This document shows positions 29,897 through 39,978 of a stretch of 41,865 nt of DNA, piece by piece. The notes beneath the pieces are model-generated. The model made no database searches. It had not been told where the DNA came from and saw only the letters and a program-made list of their open reading frames with translations. Source of the stretch: an uncultured Pelagibacteraceae bacterium. GTDB taxonomy: Bacteria > Pseudomonadota > Alphaproteobacteria > Pelagibacterales > Pelagibacteraceae. The stretch spans positions 1 through 41,865 of the forward strand of contig CACKZG010000006.1 of NCBI GenBank assembly GCA_902604545.1, read 5' to 3'. Position numbers and translations under genes: made by a program. Numbering within the stretch: position 1 is the first letter of the stretch; every line of letters starts with the position of its first letter.

Positions 29897-30350
29897 TATT
29901 AATGTCTTCTCTGAGGAGAAGGCTTGGTCAAAAAGGCTTAAAAATAAGGATATTTTTTTTAAAAAAATATGTAAAGCTTTTCCGAAAAAATATAAATTTT
30001 TAAATAAAAAAGTAACCTTCACATTGTTACTTTCAAATAATAAGAACATTAAAAAATTAAATAAAGTTTTTAGAAAAAAAAATAAAACTACTGATATTTT
30101 ATCTTTTCCATTAAATAAAAAAATAAAAATTAAAAAAAATACTTATTTGGGAGACATTATCATCAGCTATAATTATATGGACAAACCAAGATCACAAAAT
30201 TTAAAATCTTTTAAAGAAAGAGTTGCTAAAATATTAATTCATGGTTTTCTTCATCTTTTAGGTTTTGCTCATAAAAAAAATAAAGATTATTCCAAAATGT
30301 TAAAAGAGGAGAATCTATTATTTAAATCTATACAATCAAAAATAAATTAA
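29889..30350 (+). CDS. ybeY: rRNA maturation RNase YbeY
   Basis: TDILSFPL, GDIIISYN, HGFLHLLGFAH metal-binding motif; position after phoH. Confidence 0.93.
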   Translation: MISINVFSEEKAWSKRLKNKDIFFKKICKAFPKKYKFLNKKVTFTLLLSNNKNIKKLNKVFRKKNKTTDILSFPLNKKIKIKKNTYLGDIIISYNYMDKPRSQNLKSFKERVAKILIHGFLHLLGFAHKKNKDYSKMLKEENLLFKSIQSKIN

Positions 30351-30351
30351 A

Positions 30352-31896
30352 TTGAAAAATAAATTTTATATTGAATTAATTTATTTAATTTTATTAGGAG
30401 TGCTTACTTCCTTAAGTTTGCCTCCACTTAATTATGTTGTAATAAATTTTTTAACTTTTAGTTTATTCTATATATTTTTAATAAAAAAAATTGAGTTTTA
30501 TAAAAATAAAAGAATATTTTTTCTTTATGGTTGGTTATTTGGGTTTGGTTATTTTGTAAGTAATTTATATTGGATCTCAATATCATTAACGTTTGATCAA
30601 AATTTTAAGTTTTTAATACCTTTTACAATAATATTAATACCTGGTTTCTTAGCCTTGTTTTATGCTTTAGTTGCTTATCTATTTGTGGTTTTAAAACCAA
30701 ATAATAATTTAAGCTCATTTTTTCTTTTTTCTTTAATATTTGGAATAGTAGAATTTGTCAGAGGATCAATACTAACTGGTTTCCCTTGGAATTTAATTGC
30801 TTATAGTTTCTCTAATCAAATCGAAATTTTAAACATTACATCAGTCATAGGCACATACAGCTTTAATCTTTTCTGTGTTTCATTATTTACAAGCCCATCA
30901 ATATTCATTTTAAGAGAGAATAAAAAAGATATTAGTATTTGTGTTGCATTTCTTATTACAACAATGTCATTTTATATACTTGGTTTACAAAATTTAGAAA
31001 AATTTAATAATCAAGAGGTAAAAAAACTTGATTATAAACTAAGAATTTTAAGTTCAAATATAAGCATAGATAGATTTTATAATAATATTGACCCAATAAC
31101 TGCAATAGAAGAGCTAATTGAAATCAGCTCTCCTAAAAAAAATCAAAAAATAATTTTTATTTGGCCAGAAGGTATTATTCCAGGTATTTCACAAGACCAA
31201 CTAAAAGAATACAAATGGTTATTTGAAAATAAATTCAACGAAAATCATTTATTAGCAATTGGGATAAATAGCAAAGAAGAAGAAAATAAAACTATTAAAT
31301 ATTTTAATTCATTATCTATTTTTGACTATGACCTTAATGTAATAAATTCATATAACAAAATTAATCTTGTTCCTTTTGGTGAATTTTTACCTTTTGAAAA
31401 CTTGTTAAAAAGTATTGGTTTAAAAACAATTACTAATGACTATCAATCATATTCAAAAGGTGAACAAAGAAACATAATTAATCTGAAATATAATAATTTA
31501 TCAGTTAAAATATTACCCCTTATTTGTTATGAGATAATTTATTCAGGTAAAATTTTCACAAATAGTAAGTTTGATTATATTGTAAATATTTCAGAAGATG
31601 GCTGGTTTGGTAAATCAATTGGACCAGAGCAACATTTAACTCATAGTATTTTTAGAGCGATAGAGAGTGGGAAATATGTTTTAAGGTCTGCAAATAATGG
31701 GACAACAGCAATTATTAATCCACTAGGAGTTATTGAACAAAAAGTTGATATAAATAAATCAGGTTACATTGATTTAATTGAGTCAAGAAAAATTGAGACA
31801 ACTCTATTTGCAAAATTTGGAAACAAAATTTTTGGATTTATAATTTTATTGTATATTTTTTTGATATTTTCATTTAAGAAACTTAGAAATGAGTAA
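30352..31896 (+). CDS. lnt: Apolipoprotein N-acyltransferase
   Basis: Multi-TM N-terminus plus nitrilase domain: [53 protein letters not shown] start. Confidence 0.95.
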   Translation: MKNKFYIELIYLILLGVLTSLSLPPLNYVVINFLTFSLFYIFLIKKIEFYKNKRIFFLYGWLFGFGYFVSNLYWISISLTFDQNFKFLIPFTIILIPGFLALFYALVAYLFVVLKPNNNLSSFFLFSLIFGIVEFVRGSILTGFPWNLIAYSFSNQIEILNITSVIGTYSFNLFCVSLFTSPSIFILRENKKDISICVAFLITTMSFYILGLQNLEKFNNQEVKKLDYKLRILSSNISIDRFYNNIDPITAIEELIEISSPKKNQKIIFIWPEGIIPGISQDQLKEYKWLFENKFNENHLLAIGINSKEEENKTIKYFNSLSIFDYDLNVINSYNKINLVPFGEFLPFENLLKSIGLKTITNDYQSYSKGEQRNIINLKYNNLSVKILPLICYEIIYSGKIFTNSKFDYIVNISEDGWFGKSIGPEQHLTHSIFRAIESGKYVLRSANNGTTAIINPLGVIEQKVDINKSGYIDLIESRKIETTLFAKFGNKIFGFIILLYIFLIFSFKKLRNE

Positions 31897-33058
31897 TTTA
31901 AAAAATTATCTTTTCACAAGTGAGTCTGTCTCAGAAGGCCATCCAGATAAAGTCTCTGATAGAATTTCAGATATGGTTGTTGATAGTTTTATTTCTGGAG
32001 ATCCGTATTCTAGAGTTGCCTGCGAAACACTAACCACTACAAATAAAGTTGTTTTAGCTGGTGAAATAAGGGGACCAGAAATTAAAAAAGATGAATTAAT
32101 TCAAAAAGTAAGGAATTGTATAAAAGATATTGGTTATGACCAAGAAGGATTTACCTGGAAAGAAGCCACAAAAATTGAAAGTCATTTACATTCCCAATCA
32201 GCTGATATTGCTATGGGAGTGGACTCATCAGGAAATAAAGATGAAGGAGCTGGAGATCAAGGTATCATGTTTGGATACGCATGTAATGAAACAGATGTTT
32301 TAATGCCAGCACCAATTCATTATTCTCATAAAATTTTAAGATTGATGGCGGAAGACAGAAAGTCAGGAAAGTTAAAAAATATTGAACCAGACTCAAAAAG
32401 CCAAGTAACATTTGAATATGTTGATGGAAAACCTTCAAAAGTCAAATCATTAGTAATATCTTCACAACATTCAGCTGATGTTAATCAAGCACAAGTAAGA
32501 GATTTATTAAGACCTTATATGTTAAAATCAATTCCTGAGAATTTTCTTAATGGTTTCAATGAAGATGAGTTTTATGTAAATCCAACAGGTAATTTCGTGA
32601 TTGGTGGTCCCGATGGAGACTGTGGTTTGACAGGTAGAAAAATTATTGTCGATACATATGGTGGTGCTGCACCTCATGGTGGTGGTGCTTTTTCAGGAAA
32701 AGATCCAACTAAAGTTGACAGATCGGCAGCTTACGCGGCAAGGTATATTGCTAAAAATGTTGTGGGTTCAAAAATTGCTGAAAAATGTTTAATTCAATTA
32801 GCTTATGCAATTGGTGTATCAAAACCACTTTCTATTTACGTTGATTTATTTGATAACGACATAGATAAAAATAAATTTGTTGTCGAAAAGATTAAAGAAA
32901 ATTTTGATTTGAGCCCAAGAGGTATCAGAGAAATGTTAAATTTAAATAAACCAATATACGAAAAAACAGCCGCCTATGGTCATTTTGGTAGAGCGCCTGA
33001 AGAAAATGGTTCATTTTCATGGGAAAAAACTGATAAAACTAACGTTTTTTCTAAATAG
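31889..33058 (+). CDS. metK: S-adenosylmethionine synthetase
   Basis: [50 protein letters not shown]. Confidence 0.99.
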   Translation: MSNLKNYLFTSESVSEGHPDKVSDRISDMVVDSFISGDPYSRVACETLTTTNKVVLAGEIRGPEIKKDELIQKVRNCIKDIGYDQEGFTWKEATKIESHLHSQSADIAMGVDSSGNKDEGAGDQGIMFGYACNETDVLMPAPIHYSHKILRLMAEDRKSGKLKNIEPDSKSQVTFEYVDGKPSKVKSLVISSQHSADVNQAQVRDLLRPYMLKSIPENFLNGFNEDEFYVNPTGNFVIGGPDGDCGLTGRKIIVDTYGGAAPHGGGAFSGKDPTKVDRSAAYAARYIAKNVVGSKIAEKCLIQLAYAIGVSKPLSIYVDLFDNDIDKNKFVVEKIKENFDLSPRGIREMLNLNKPIYEKTAAYGHFGRAPEENGSFSWEKTDKTNVFSK

Positions 33059-33064
33059 TTTCTG

Positions 33065-33092
33065 TTGAATTAAAAAAAAACTTTACTATATT
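33065..33092 (+). promoter_or_regulatory. Candidate housekeeping promoter for nusA operon
   Basis: TTGAAT (33065-33070), 16-bp spacer, TATATT (33087-33092) in the metK-nusA gap. Confidence 0.55.
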
Positions 33093-33115
33093 GCACCTAC
33101 ATTATTGAACTTTAC

Positions 33116-33142
33116 AAAATGGGCTCTAGCCCATTTTTTTTT
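33116..33142 (+). terminator. Rho-independent terminator/attenuator hairpin in nusA leader
   Basis: AAAATGGGCT-CT-AGCCCATTTT inverted repeat (33116-33137) with T run to 33142, immediately followed by GGAG (33143-33146) and nusA ATG at 33158. Confidence 0.85.
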
Positions 33143-33157
33143 GGAGCAAACAAAATT

Positions 33158-34711
33158 ATGTTGAATAAAAGAGCAGACAAACTTGAATTATTAAGAATTG
33201 CTGAAGCCGTAGCTTTAGAAAAATCAATTGATAAAGAACTAATTATAAGTTCTATGGAAACGGGTATTGCTAAAGCTGCAAAATCAAAATTTGGACAGGA
33301 AAATGAAATTAAAGTTTCTATCAATAGAGACAATGGCGATATTGAGCTTTTTAGAAAATTGATAATCGCTGAAAATCCTGAAAATGCAAATACAGAGATA
33401 AAATTGGAAGATGCAATCAATTTAAATGAATTAAATAAAGAGAAGTCTATTGGTGATGAGGTGTTACAGCCACTTCCTTCATTTGATTTTGGAAGAATAG
33501 CCGCACAAACTGCAAAGCAGGTGATTAGTTTTAATGTAAGAGAAGCTGAAAGAGAAAGACAATTTAATGATTTTATTGACAAGAAAGACTCTATTTTAAG
33601 TGGAATTGTAAAGAGATTAGAATTTGGAAATGTAATTGTTGATTTAGGAAGAACTGAAGCAATAATTCAAAAAAATGAATTAATACCTCGTGAAAATATT
33701 AAAGCAGGTGATCGTATTAAAGCTTATTGTTATGATGTAAGAAGAGAACCTAGAGGGCAACAAATATTTCTTTCTAGAGCTCATCCTAAATTTATGGAAA
33801 AGCTTTTTGTTCAAGAAGTTCCTGAAATTTATGATGGACTAATAGAAATTAAATCTTCTTCAAGAGATCCTGGAAGTAGAGCTAAAATATGTGTTAAAGC
33901 AGTTGATACATCTCTAGATCCAGTGGGTGCTTGTGTAGGTATGAGAGGTTCAAGAGTTCAAGCTGTTGTAAATGAACTTCAAGGAGAGAAAATTGATATA
34001 GTTAATTGGTCAGAAGACCCTGCTATTTTGGTTTCAAATGCGTTATCCCCTGCTGAAGTACAAAGAGTTAACGTTGATAGTGAAAGAAAAAAACTTGATG
34101 TAATTCTTACCGAGGAAAATTTAAGTAAAGCAATTGGAAGAAGAGGTCAAAATGTAAGACTTGCGACAAAACTCTTAAATTATGAAATTAATATAATGAC
34201 AGATTCAGAAGAGTCTGAACGAAGACAATTAGAATTTAAAGAAAAAACAGAGAACTTTGTAAAAAATTTAGAGTTAGATGAAACGTTGGGTCAGTTACTT
34301 GTTGCTGAAGGTTTTTCAACTATTGACGACATCAAAGATAGTTCAGCTGAAAATTTAATGAAGATAGAAGGTATAGATGAAGATACAGCTAAAGCATTGA
34401 TAGAAAGAGCAAAAGAGTTTCATGAAAAAGATCAAGAGGATATTTCTCAGAGAATTAAAGAATTAGGTCTTGAAGATGCCTTGATTGATTTAAAGGGATT
34501 AACACCAGGAATGTTAGTCACACTTGGTGAACAAAAAATTTTAAGTTTAGAAGATTTTGCAGACTTAGCATCTGATGAATTAACTGGTGGTTATGACATA
34601 GTTAAAGGTGAGAGAGTGAAAATTCAAGGTTATCTTGAAGATTTTGCTTTATCTAAAGAAGAGGCGGATGAACTAATTATGTCTGCCAGAAACATTGTTT
34701 ATAAAGATTGA
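33158..34711 (+). CDS. nusA: Transcription termination/antitermination factor NusA
   Basis: MLNKRADKLELLRIAEAVALEKSI start, S1/KH regions (DPVGACVGMRGSRVQAVVNELQGEKIDIV), C-terminal acidic repeats. Start revised from 33119. Confidence 0.98.
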   Translation: MLNKRADKLELLRIAEAVALEKSIDKELIISSMETGIAKAAKSKFGQENEIKVSINRDNGDIELFRKLIIAENPENANTEIKLEDAINLNELNKEKSIGDEVLQPLPSFDFGRIAAQTAKQVISFNVREAERERQFNDFIDKKDSILSGIVKRLEFGNVIVDLGRTEAIIQKNELIPRENIKAGDRIKAYCYDVRREPRGQQIFLSRAHPKFMEKLFVQEVPEIYDGLIEIKSSSRDPGSRAKICVKAVDTSLDPVGACVGMRGSRVQAVVNELQGEKIDIVNWSEDPAILVSNALSPAEVQRVNVDSERKKLDVILTEENLSKAIGRRGQNVRLATKLLNYEINIMTDSEESERRQLEFKEKTENFVKNLELDETLGQLLVAEGFSTIDDIKDSSAENLMKIEGIDEDTAKALIERAKEFHEKDQEDISQRIKELGLEDALIDLKGLTPGMLVTLGEQKILSLEDFADLASDELTGGYDIVKGERVKIQGYLEDFALSKEEADELIMSARNIVYKD

Positions 34712-34721
34712 GTGATGAGGT

Positions 34722-36941
34722 ATGGAGAAAAAAACAAAATTAACAATTTCAGGCTCAGCCAAAAAATCAATCAAGAATATTGAGATTGCTAAATCTCAAG
34801 GAAAAAATTCTGTAGTAATTGAAAAACAAACTGGAAAATTCCCGAGTAGAGGTGGATCATTTAGATCTAATACGAATAAGCCAAGAACAACCTCAACTTT
34901 CAACAGAGGAACACCATTAAAACCTTCATTTAATCCTAAAACACCTTCTATAACAAACGATTTTGAAAAGAGAAAACTAGCAGAGCAAAGAGCTACTAAA
35001 CGACTTAAAGGAGATAGTGAAAACAAAGATAGAAAAACTTTAAAAGCAGGAACAAAGAAGAGAGAGTTAAAGTTAACTGTATCAAGAGCACTAAGTGATG
35101 AGATTGATGCAAAACAAAGAAGTTTAGCATCAGTAAAGAGAGCAAGACAAAAAGAAATTAAAAATGCTACAAAAGACGATTCTCAAGAAAATTTAAAACC
35201 GATTAAAAGAGATATTAATATTCCTGAAGCAATCACAGTAAGAGAACTTGCAAATAGAATGGCCGAACAATCAAGCAATGTAATTAAGCATTTATTTGGT
35301 ATGGGTGTTACAGTGACTATCAATCAAACTTTAGCTGCAGATACTGCGGAATATTTAGTTAAAGAATTTGGTCACAATCCAATTAGGGAAGAGAAAGCAG
35401 AAGAAATAATTCAAAAAATAAAAGCTTCAAGAACAGAAAATTTAAAAAATCGACCACCAATAGTTACCGTTATGGGTCACGTGGATCATGGAAAAACATC
35501 AGTACTAGATGTACTTAGAAGTGCGAATGTAGTTTCAGGAGAATTTGGAGGAATAACCCAACATATTGGAGCTTATCAAATTGAAAGCCAAAATAATAAA
35601 TTAACATTTATAGATACTCCGGGTCATGCTGCTTTTACAGAGATGAGAGCGAGAGGATCAAAATTAACTGATGTGGTTGTATTAGTAGTCGCTGCAGATG
35701 ATGGAGTTAAACCTCAAACCATTGAATCTATAAAACATGCTAAAGCTGCAAATGTTCCAATAGTTGTGGCGATAAACAAATGTGATCTACCAGAGGCAGA
35801 TCCTCAAAAGATTAAAAATCAATTATTAGAACATGAGTTAATTGCTGAAGATTTATCTGGTGATACTTTAATGGTTGAGATTTCAACTAAAACAAAACAA
35901 AACTTAGATAAATTAGTCGAGTCTATAATACTTCAAGCAGAGATTTTAGATCTTAAAACGGATTATGAATCTAAAGCTACAGGTATAGTTTTAGAGTCAA
36001 AAATTGATGTTGGTAGAGGTCCAGTTGCAAATATAATTGTAACAACAGGAACACTTAAGAGAGGTGATTTTTTTGTAAGTGGTTTAAAGTGGGGAAAAGT
36101 AAGAGCTATTATTAATGATAAAGGTAAAAATATCAATGAAGCATTACCTTCTACTCCTGTTGAAATTTTAGGAATAAATGGTGCAGCCAAAGCTGGAGAC
36201 GATTTTATTGTTCTTGATACAGAAAAAGAAGCTAAGACACTGAGTGAAAATAGAGCTCAAGAGAATAAGGATGGAAAAAATCCACTAACTTTTGCAACTC
36301 AAGATTCTGCTTTTTCAGATAAATCTACTGAAGAATTAAATTTAATAATTAAATCTGATGTACATGGATCATCTGAAGCAATCAAAAATGCAATTAGTCA
36401 AATCAAACATGATGAAGTTAAACCTAAAATAATTTTAGCAGATATTGGAATGGTAACCGAGACAGACGTTACATTAGCGAAAGCTTCAAATGCAGTATTA
36501 ATAGCTTTCAATGTTAAACCAAGTAAAGAAGCAAAAAAACTTGCTGAAAATGAGAAGATAAAAATATCTTCATACAACATTATTTATGAAGTTCTAGATT
36601 ACATAAAACAAAGAATGTCAGGATTATTGGCGCCCGATGTACAAGAAAAAATTACTGGTACTGCACAAATTTTAGAAATATTTAAAGTTTCGGGTGCAGG
36701 TAAAGTTGCTGGTTCAAAAGTAACTGAAGGAGAAATTAATAGTACTTCAGATGTAAGAATAATTAGAGACGGTGCTATTATTTATACTGGAAAAGTTTCA
36801 ACAATATTTAGAGAAAAAAACCAAGTAAAACAGGTAAGTGATGGTCAAGAATGCGGAATTACAGTTAAAGATTATATGGATTTCCAAAAAAATGACACAA
36901 TAGAGGCTTTTAGTGTTACATCTACCGAGAGGTCAATTTAA
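34722..36941 (+). CDS. infB: Translation initiation factor IF-2
   Basis: VTVMGHVDHGKTSVLD, DTPGHAAFTEMRARG, NKCDLP G-domain motifs. Confidence 0.99.
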   Translation: MEKKTKLTISGSAKKSIKNIEIAKSQGKNSVVIEKQTGKFPSRGGSFRSNTNKPRTTSTFNRGTPLKPSFNPKTPSITNDFEKRKLAEQRATKRLKGDSENKDRKTLKAGTKKRELKLTVSRALSDEIDAKQRSLASVKRARQKEIKNATKDDSQENLKPIKRDINIPEAITVRELANRMAEQSSNVIKHLFGMGVTVTINQTLAADTAEYLVKEFGHNPIREEKAEEIIQKIKASRTENLKNRPPIVTVMGHVDHGKTSVLDVLRSANVVSGEFGGITQHIGAYQIESQNNKLTFIDTPGHAAFTEMRARGSKLTDVVVLVVAADDGVKPQTIESIKHAKAANVPIVVAINKCDLPEADPQKIKNQLLEHELIAEDLSGDTLMVEISTKTKQNLDKLVESIILQAEILDLKTDYESKATGIVLESKIDVGRGPVANIIVTTGTLKRGDFFVSGLKWGKVRAIINDKGKNINEALPSTPVEILGINGAAKAGDDFIVLDTEKEAKTLSENRAQENKDGKNPLTFATQDSAFSDKSTEELNLIIKSDVHGSSEAIKNAISQIKHDEVKPKIILADIGMVTETDVTLAKASNAVLIAFNVKPSKEAKKLAENEKIKISSYNIIYEVLDYIKQRMSGLLAPDVQEKITGTAQILEIFKVSGAGKVAGSKVTEGEINSTSDVRIIRDGAIIYTGKVSTIFREKNQVKQVSDGQECGITVKDYMDFQKNDTIEAFSVTSTERSI

Positions 36942-37309
36942 TGGCAGATAGAATAGGAAAATCAGTGTCACAAAGGCAGTTAAGAGTAGGTGAAATGATT
37001 AAGCAGTCTTTAAGCATGATTTTTATAAGGAATGAGGCTAAAGTGCCGAATTTAGAAACAAATACTATAACGGTTACCGAGGTTAGAATGAGTCCTGATT
37101 TAAAAATTGCTAAAGCATATGTTCTTCCATTGGGTGGAAAAGATGCAGAGGAAACAATTAGTGTTCTAAAGGAATACTCATTTTTAATTAGAAAAATTTT
37201 ATCACAAAAAGTGGTTATGAAATTTTTACCAAAATTACTTTTTAGAAAAGACGAGTCTTTTGAGTATGCGGAAAAAATAGAAAACTTAATAAAACAAACA
37301 AATAAATAG
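36941..37309 (+). CDS. rbfA: Ribosome-binding factor A
   Basis: QLRVGEMIKQSLSMI, VTEVRMSPDLKIAKAYVLPLG; between infB and rpsO. Confidence 0.95.
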   Translation: MADRIGKSVSQRQLRVGEMIKQSLSMIFIRNEAKVPNLETNTITVTEVRMSPDLKIAKAYVLPLGGKDAEETISVLKEYSFLIRKILSQKVVMKFLPKLLFRKDESFEYAEKIENLIKQTNK

Positions 37310-37321
37310 GAAGAAAGAGGC

Positions 37322-37570
37322 ATGAACAAAAAGGCACAAGAATTAGCAATGCATGATAAAGATACTGGATCTTCAGAGATACAAATCGCTTTGCTAACAG
37401 AGAAAATTGAAACTCTCTCTAAACATATTAAGCAATTCAAAAAGGATAAACATTCATCTGTTGGATTGTTGAGAGCGGTAAATAGAAGAAAGAAATTGTT
37501 AGAATACCTAAAGAAAAATAAAATGGATTCTTACAAAAATGTACTGTCGAAATTGAATTTAAGAAAATAG
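37322..37570 (+). CDS. rpsO: 30S ribosomal protein S15
   Basis: HDKDTGSSEIQIALLTEKIETLSKHIKQFKKDKHSSVGLLRAVNRRKKLLEYLKK. Confidence 0.99.
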   Translation: MNKKAQELAMHDKDTGSSEIQIALLTEKIETLSKHIKQFKKDKHSSVGLLRAVNRRKKLLEYLKKNKMDSYKNVLSKLNLRK

Positions 37571-37585
37571 AAGTCAAAATAGATA

Positions 37586-37619
37586 GAACGGAATGGAACG
37601 AAACGAACGAAACGAAATG
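37586..37619 (+). repeat. Imperfect RAAYG pentamer array in rpsO-pnp intergenic region
   Basis: GAACG GAATG GAACG AAACG AACG AAACG AAATG; contains exact direct repeat GAACGAAAC x2 at 37596-37613. Confidence 0.8.
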
Positions 37620-37627
37620 GAAAAGAA

Positions 37628-39700
37628 ATGTTTAAAGTATACAAGAAGGAAATCGAAGTAGCAGGAAAGAAGATAAGTTTAGAAACAGGTAAAGTAGCAA
37701 GACAGGCAGACGGTGCAATAATCGCAACATGCGGTGAGACAGTCGTACTAGCAACAGTAGTGGGGGCAAAAAAAGTAAATCCTGATATGGATTACTTTCC
37801 ATTATCTGTAAATTACCAAGAGAAATATTATGCAGCTGGAAAAATTCCAGGTGGATATTTTAAAAGAGAAGCAAGACCAACTGAAAGCGAAACATTAATC
37901 TCTAGATTAATTGATAGACCAATCAGACCTTTGTTTCCTGATGAATTTAAAAATGAGGTACAGTTATTACCAACTGTAATTTCATATGACAAAGAAAATG
38001 AACCAGATATTTTATCAATTACAGCATCATCAGCCGCATTAGCTATATCAGGAATGCCATTTATGGGTCCTGTAGGAGCTTCAAGAGTTGGTTTTATAGA
38101 TGGAAAATACGTTTTAAATCCATCTAAATCTGAATTAGAAAAATCAAAACTAGATTTAGTTGTAGCAGGTACTAAAGATGCTGTGCTTATGGTTGAGTCT
38201 GAAGCAAGTGGTTTAACAGAAGAAGAAATGTTAAATGCAGTTAAATTTGGGCACGAAGGTTTTGTTCCAGTAATTGAAATGATCGAGGAGCTTGCAAAAG
38301 AATGTAGAAAGCCTGAGTGGACTGTTGAAAAGAAAGATCTATCAGAAGTTAAGAAAAAATTAGAAGAAACTTTTACTGAAAATCTTAAAAAAGCTTTTGC
38401 AACAAGAGACAAACAAGATAGATCAAATCAAATTTCAGAAATTACTGATAAAGCTAAAAAGCTTTATGAGGAAGATGAAAACTACACTGATCTAGATGTT
38501 AATAGTCAGTTAAAAAATCTTGAAAAATCAATTGTTAGAACAGACATTCTAAAAAATAAAAATAGAATTGATGGTCGAGGATTGTCAGATGTAAGACCAA
38601 TTTCATGTGAAGTTGGCGTTTTACCAAGAGCTCATGGTTCAGCTTTGTTTACCAGAGGAGAAACACAAGCGATTGTAGTTGCAACCTTAGGAACTTCAGA
38701 TGATGAACAAAGAATTGAAAGTTTGGATGGATTGCAAAGAGAAAGATTTATGCTTCACTACAACTTTCCTCCTTTCTCAGTTGGAGAAACTGGAAGAATT
38801 GGAACAGGAAGAAGAGAAATTGGTCATGGTAAATTAGCATGGAGAGCAATTAATTCTTCATTACCATCAAAAGAAGCATTTCCTTATACTTTTAGAGTAG
38901 TTTCAGAAATTACAGAGTCTAATGGATCTTCTTCAATGGCTACTGTTTGTGGAACATCTTTAGCATTAATGGATGCAGGAGTACCGATTAAAGAGCCAGT
39001 TGCTGGTATTGCAATGGGATTAATTAAAGAAGGTGATGATTTCAGCGTTCTTTCAGACATCCTTGGTGATGAAGATCACTTAGGTGATATGGACTTTAAA
39101 GTTGCTGGAACTAAAGATGGTATTACTTCTCTTCAAATGGATATCAAAATCACAGGTATTACATTTGAAATTATGGACCAGGCATTAAGTCAAGCTAAAG
39201 ATGGAAGAGTTCATATCTTGGAAGAAATGAATAAAGCATTATCAGCTTCAAGATCTGATGTAGGAAAGCATACTCCAAAAATGGAACAAGTTAATGTAGA
39301 TAAAAAAGATATTGCTGCTGTCATTGGAAAAGGTGGTGCAACTATCAGAGAGATAGTTGAAAAGTCAGGTGCTAAAGTAGATGTAAATGATGAAGGTGTA
39401 GTTACAGTTGCTGCCCCAGATGAAGAATCTCGAAATATCGCAATGCAAATGATCAAGGACATCACTGCAAAAGCTGAATTAAATAAAATATATTCAGGTA
39501 AAGTAATGAAGATTATGGAGTTCGGTGCATTTGTTAATTTCTTAGGAAAACAAGATGGACTTGTTCATATTTCAGAACTAGCAGATAAAAGAGTAGCTAA
39601 AGTTACTGATGTTGTTAAAGAAGGAGATGAGGTAAAAGTTAAAGTGATTGGTTTCGATAGAGGTAAAGTTAAACTTTCTATGAAACAAGCTGCTGAATAA
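37628..39700 (+). CDS. pnp: Polyribonucleotide nucleotidyltransferase
   Basis: [56 protein letters not shown] ([11 protein letters not shown]) and S1 domains. Confidence 0.99.
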   Translation: MFKVYKKEIEVAGKKISLETGKVARQADGAIIATCGETVVLATVVGAKKVNPDMDYFPLSVNYQEKYYAAGKIPGGYFKREARPTESETLISRLIDRPIRPLFPDEFKNEVQLLPTVISYDKENEPDILSITASSAALAISGMPFMGPVGASRVGFIDGKYVLNPSKSELEKSKLDLVVAGTKDAVLMVESEASGLTEEEMLNAVKFGHEGFVPVIEMIEELAKECRKPEWTVEKKDLSEVKKKLEETFTENLKKAFATRDKQDRSNQISEITDKAKKLYEEDENYTDLDVNSQLKNLEKSIVRTDILKNKNRIDGRGLSDVRPISCEVGVLPRAHGSALFTRGETQAIVVATLGTSDDEQRIESLDGLQRERFMLHYNFPPFSVGETGRIGTGRREIGHGKLAWRAINSSLPSKEAFPYTFRVVSEITESNGSSSMATVCGTSLALMDAGVPIKEPVAGIAMGLIKEGDDFSVLSDILGDEDHLGDMDFKVAGTKDGITSLQMDIKITGITFEIMDQALSQAKDGRVHILEEMNKALSASRSDVGKHTPKMEQVNVDKKDIAAVIGKGGATIREIVEKSGAKVDVNDEGVVTVAAPDEESRNIAMQMIKDITAKAELNKIYSGKVMKIMEFGAFVNFLGKQDGLVHISELADKRVAKVTDVVKEGDEVKVKVIGFDRGKVKLSMKQAAE

Positions 39701-39723
39701 TCTATAACTTAAATTAAAATTTT

Positions 39724-39756
39724 AAACCCCTGGAATGAAAGTTCTGGGGGTTTTTT
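39724..39756 (+). terminator. Rho-independent terminator of the nusA-pnp operon
   Basis: AAACCCCTGGAA (39724-39735) pairs with TTCTGGGGGTTT (39742-39753), two G-U pairs, loop TGAAAG, T run to 39756. Confidence 0.9.
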
Positions 39757-39961
39757 ATATTGAAGATAAATTTATTTTTTTTGAGTATTTTTTATTTGGA
39801 ACATTTTTTATAACTGCTTGGCCACAACGCATTATTCCTCGTTTTTTATCAAATGTCATTTTGGGTTCACCATATAATTTCCATCCATTCGATAATGCCT
39901 CAGTTACTCGATTACAAAATCTTGCTGTATCATCATCAGTAATAAATCTGTATCCCTTCAT
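39755..39961 (-). CDS. DUF1737 domain-containing small protein
   Basis: MKGYRFITDDDTARFCNRVTEALSNGWKLYGEPKMTFDKKRGIMRCGQAVIK matches the recognised DUF1737 pattern. Confidence 0.88.
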   Translation of the reverse strand: MKGYRFITDDDTARFCNRVTEALSNGWKLYGEPKMTFDKKRGIMRCGQAVIKNVPNKKYSKKINLSSI

Positions 39962-39978
39962 ATATTTTTAACTAAATT

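Noticed and set aside
31850-31900. SAM riboswitch upstream of metK
   Set aside because: metK start overlaps the lnt end by 8 bp, leaving no room for a leader, and no aptamer-like structure was seen.
33112-33582. 156-aa antisense ORF at nusA start
   Set aside because: Overlaps the conserved nusA N-terminus and its leader hairpin; low-complexity Ser/Leu-rich translation typical of a shadow ORF.
36922-37440. 172-aa antisense ORF across rbfA/rpsO
   Set aside because: Covers two well-supported conserved genes on the opposite strand; Ser/Phe-rich shadow translation.
37828-38412. 194-aa antisense ORF within pnp (also 39211..39465)
   Set aside because: Shadow ORF of conserved PNPase frame.
39735-39971. 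78-aa plus-strand ORF
   Set aside because: Opposite-strand frame matches DUF1737 clearly; this ORF begins inside the pnp terminator.
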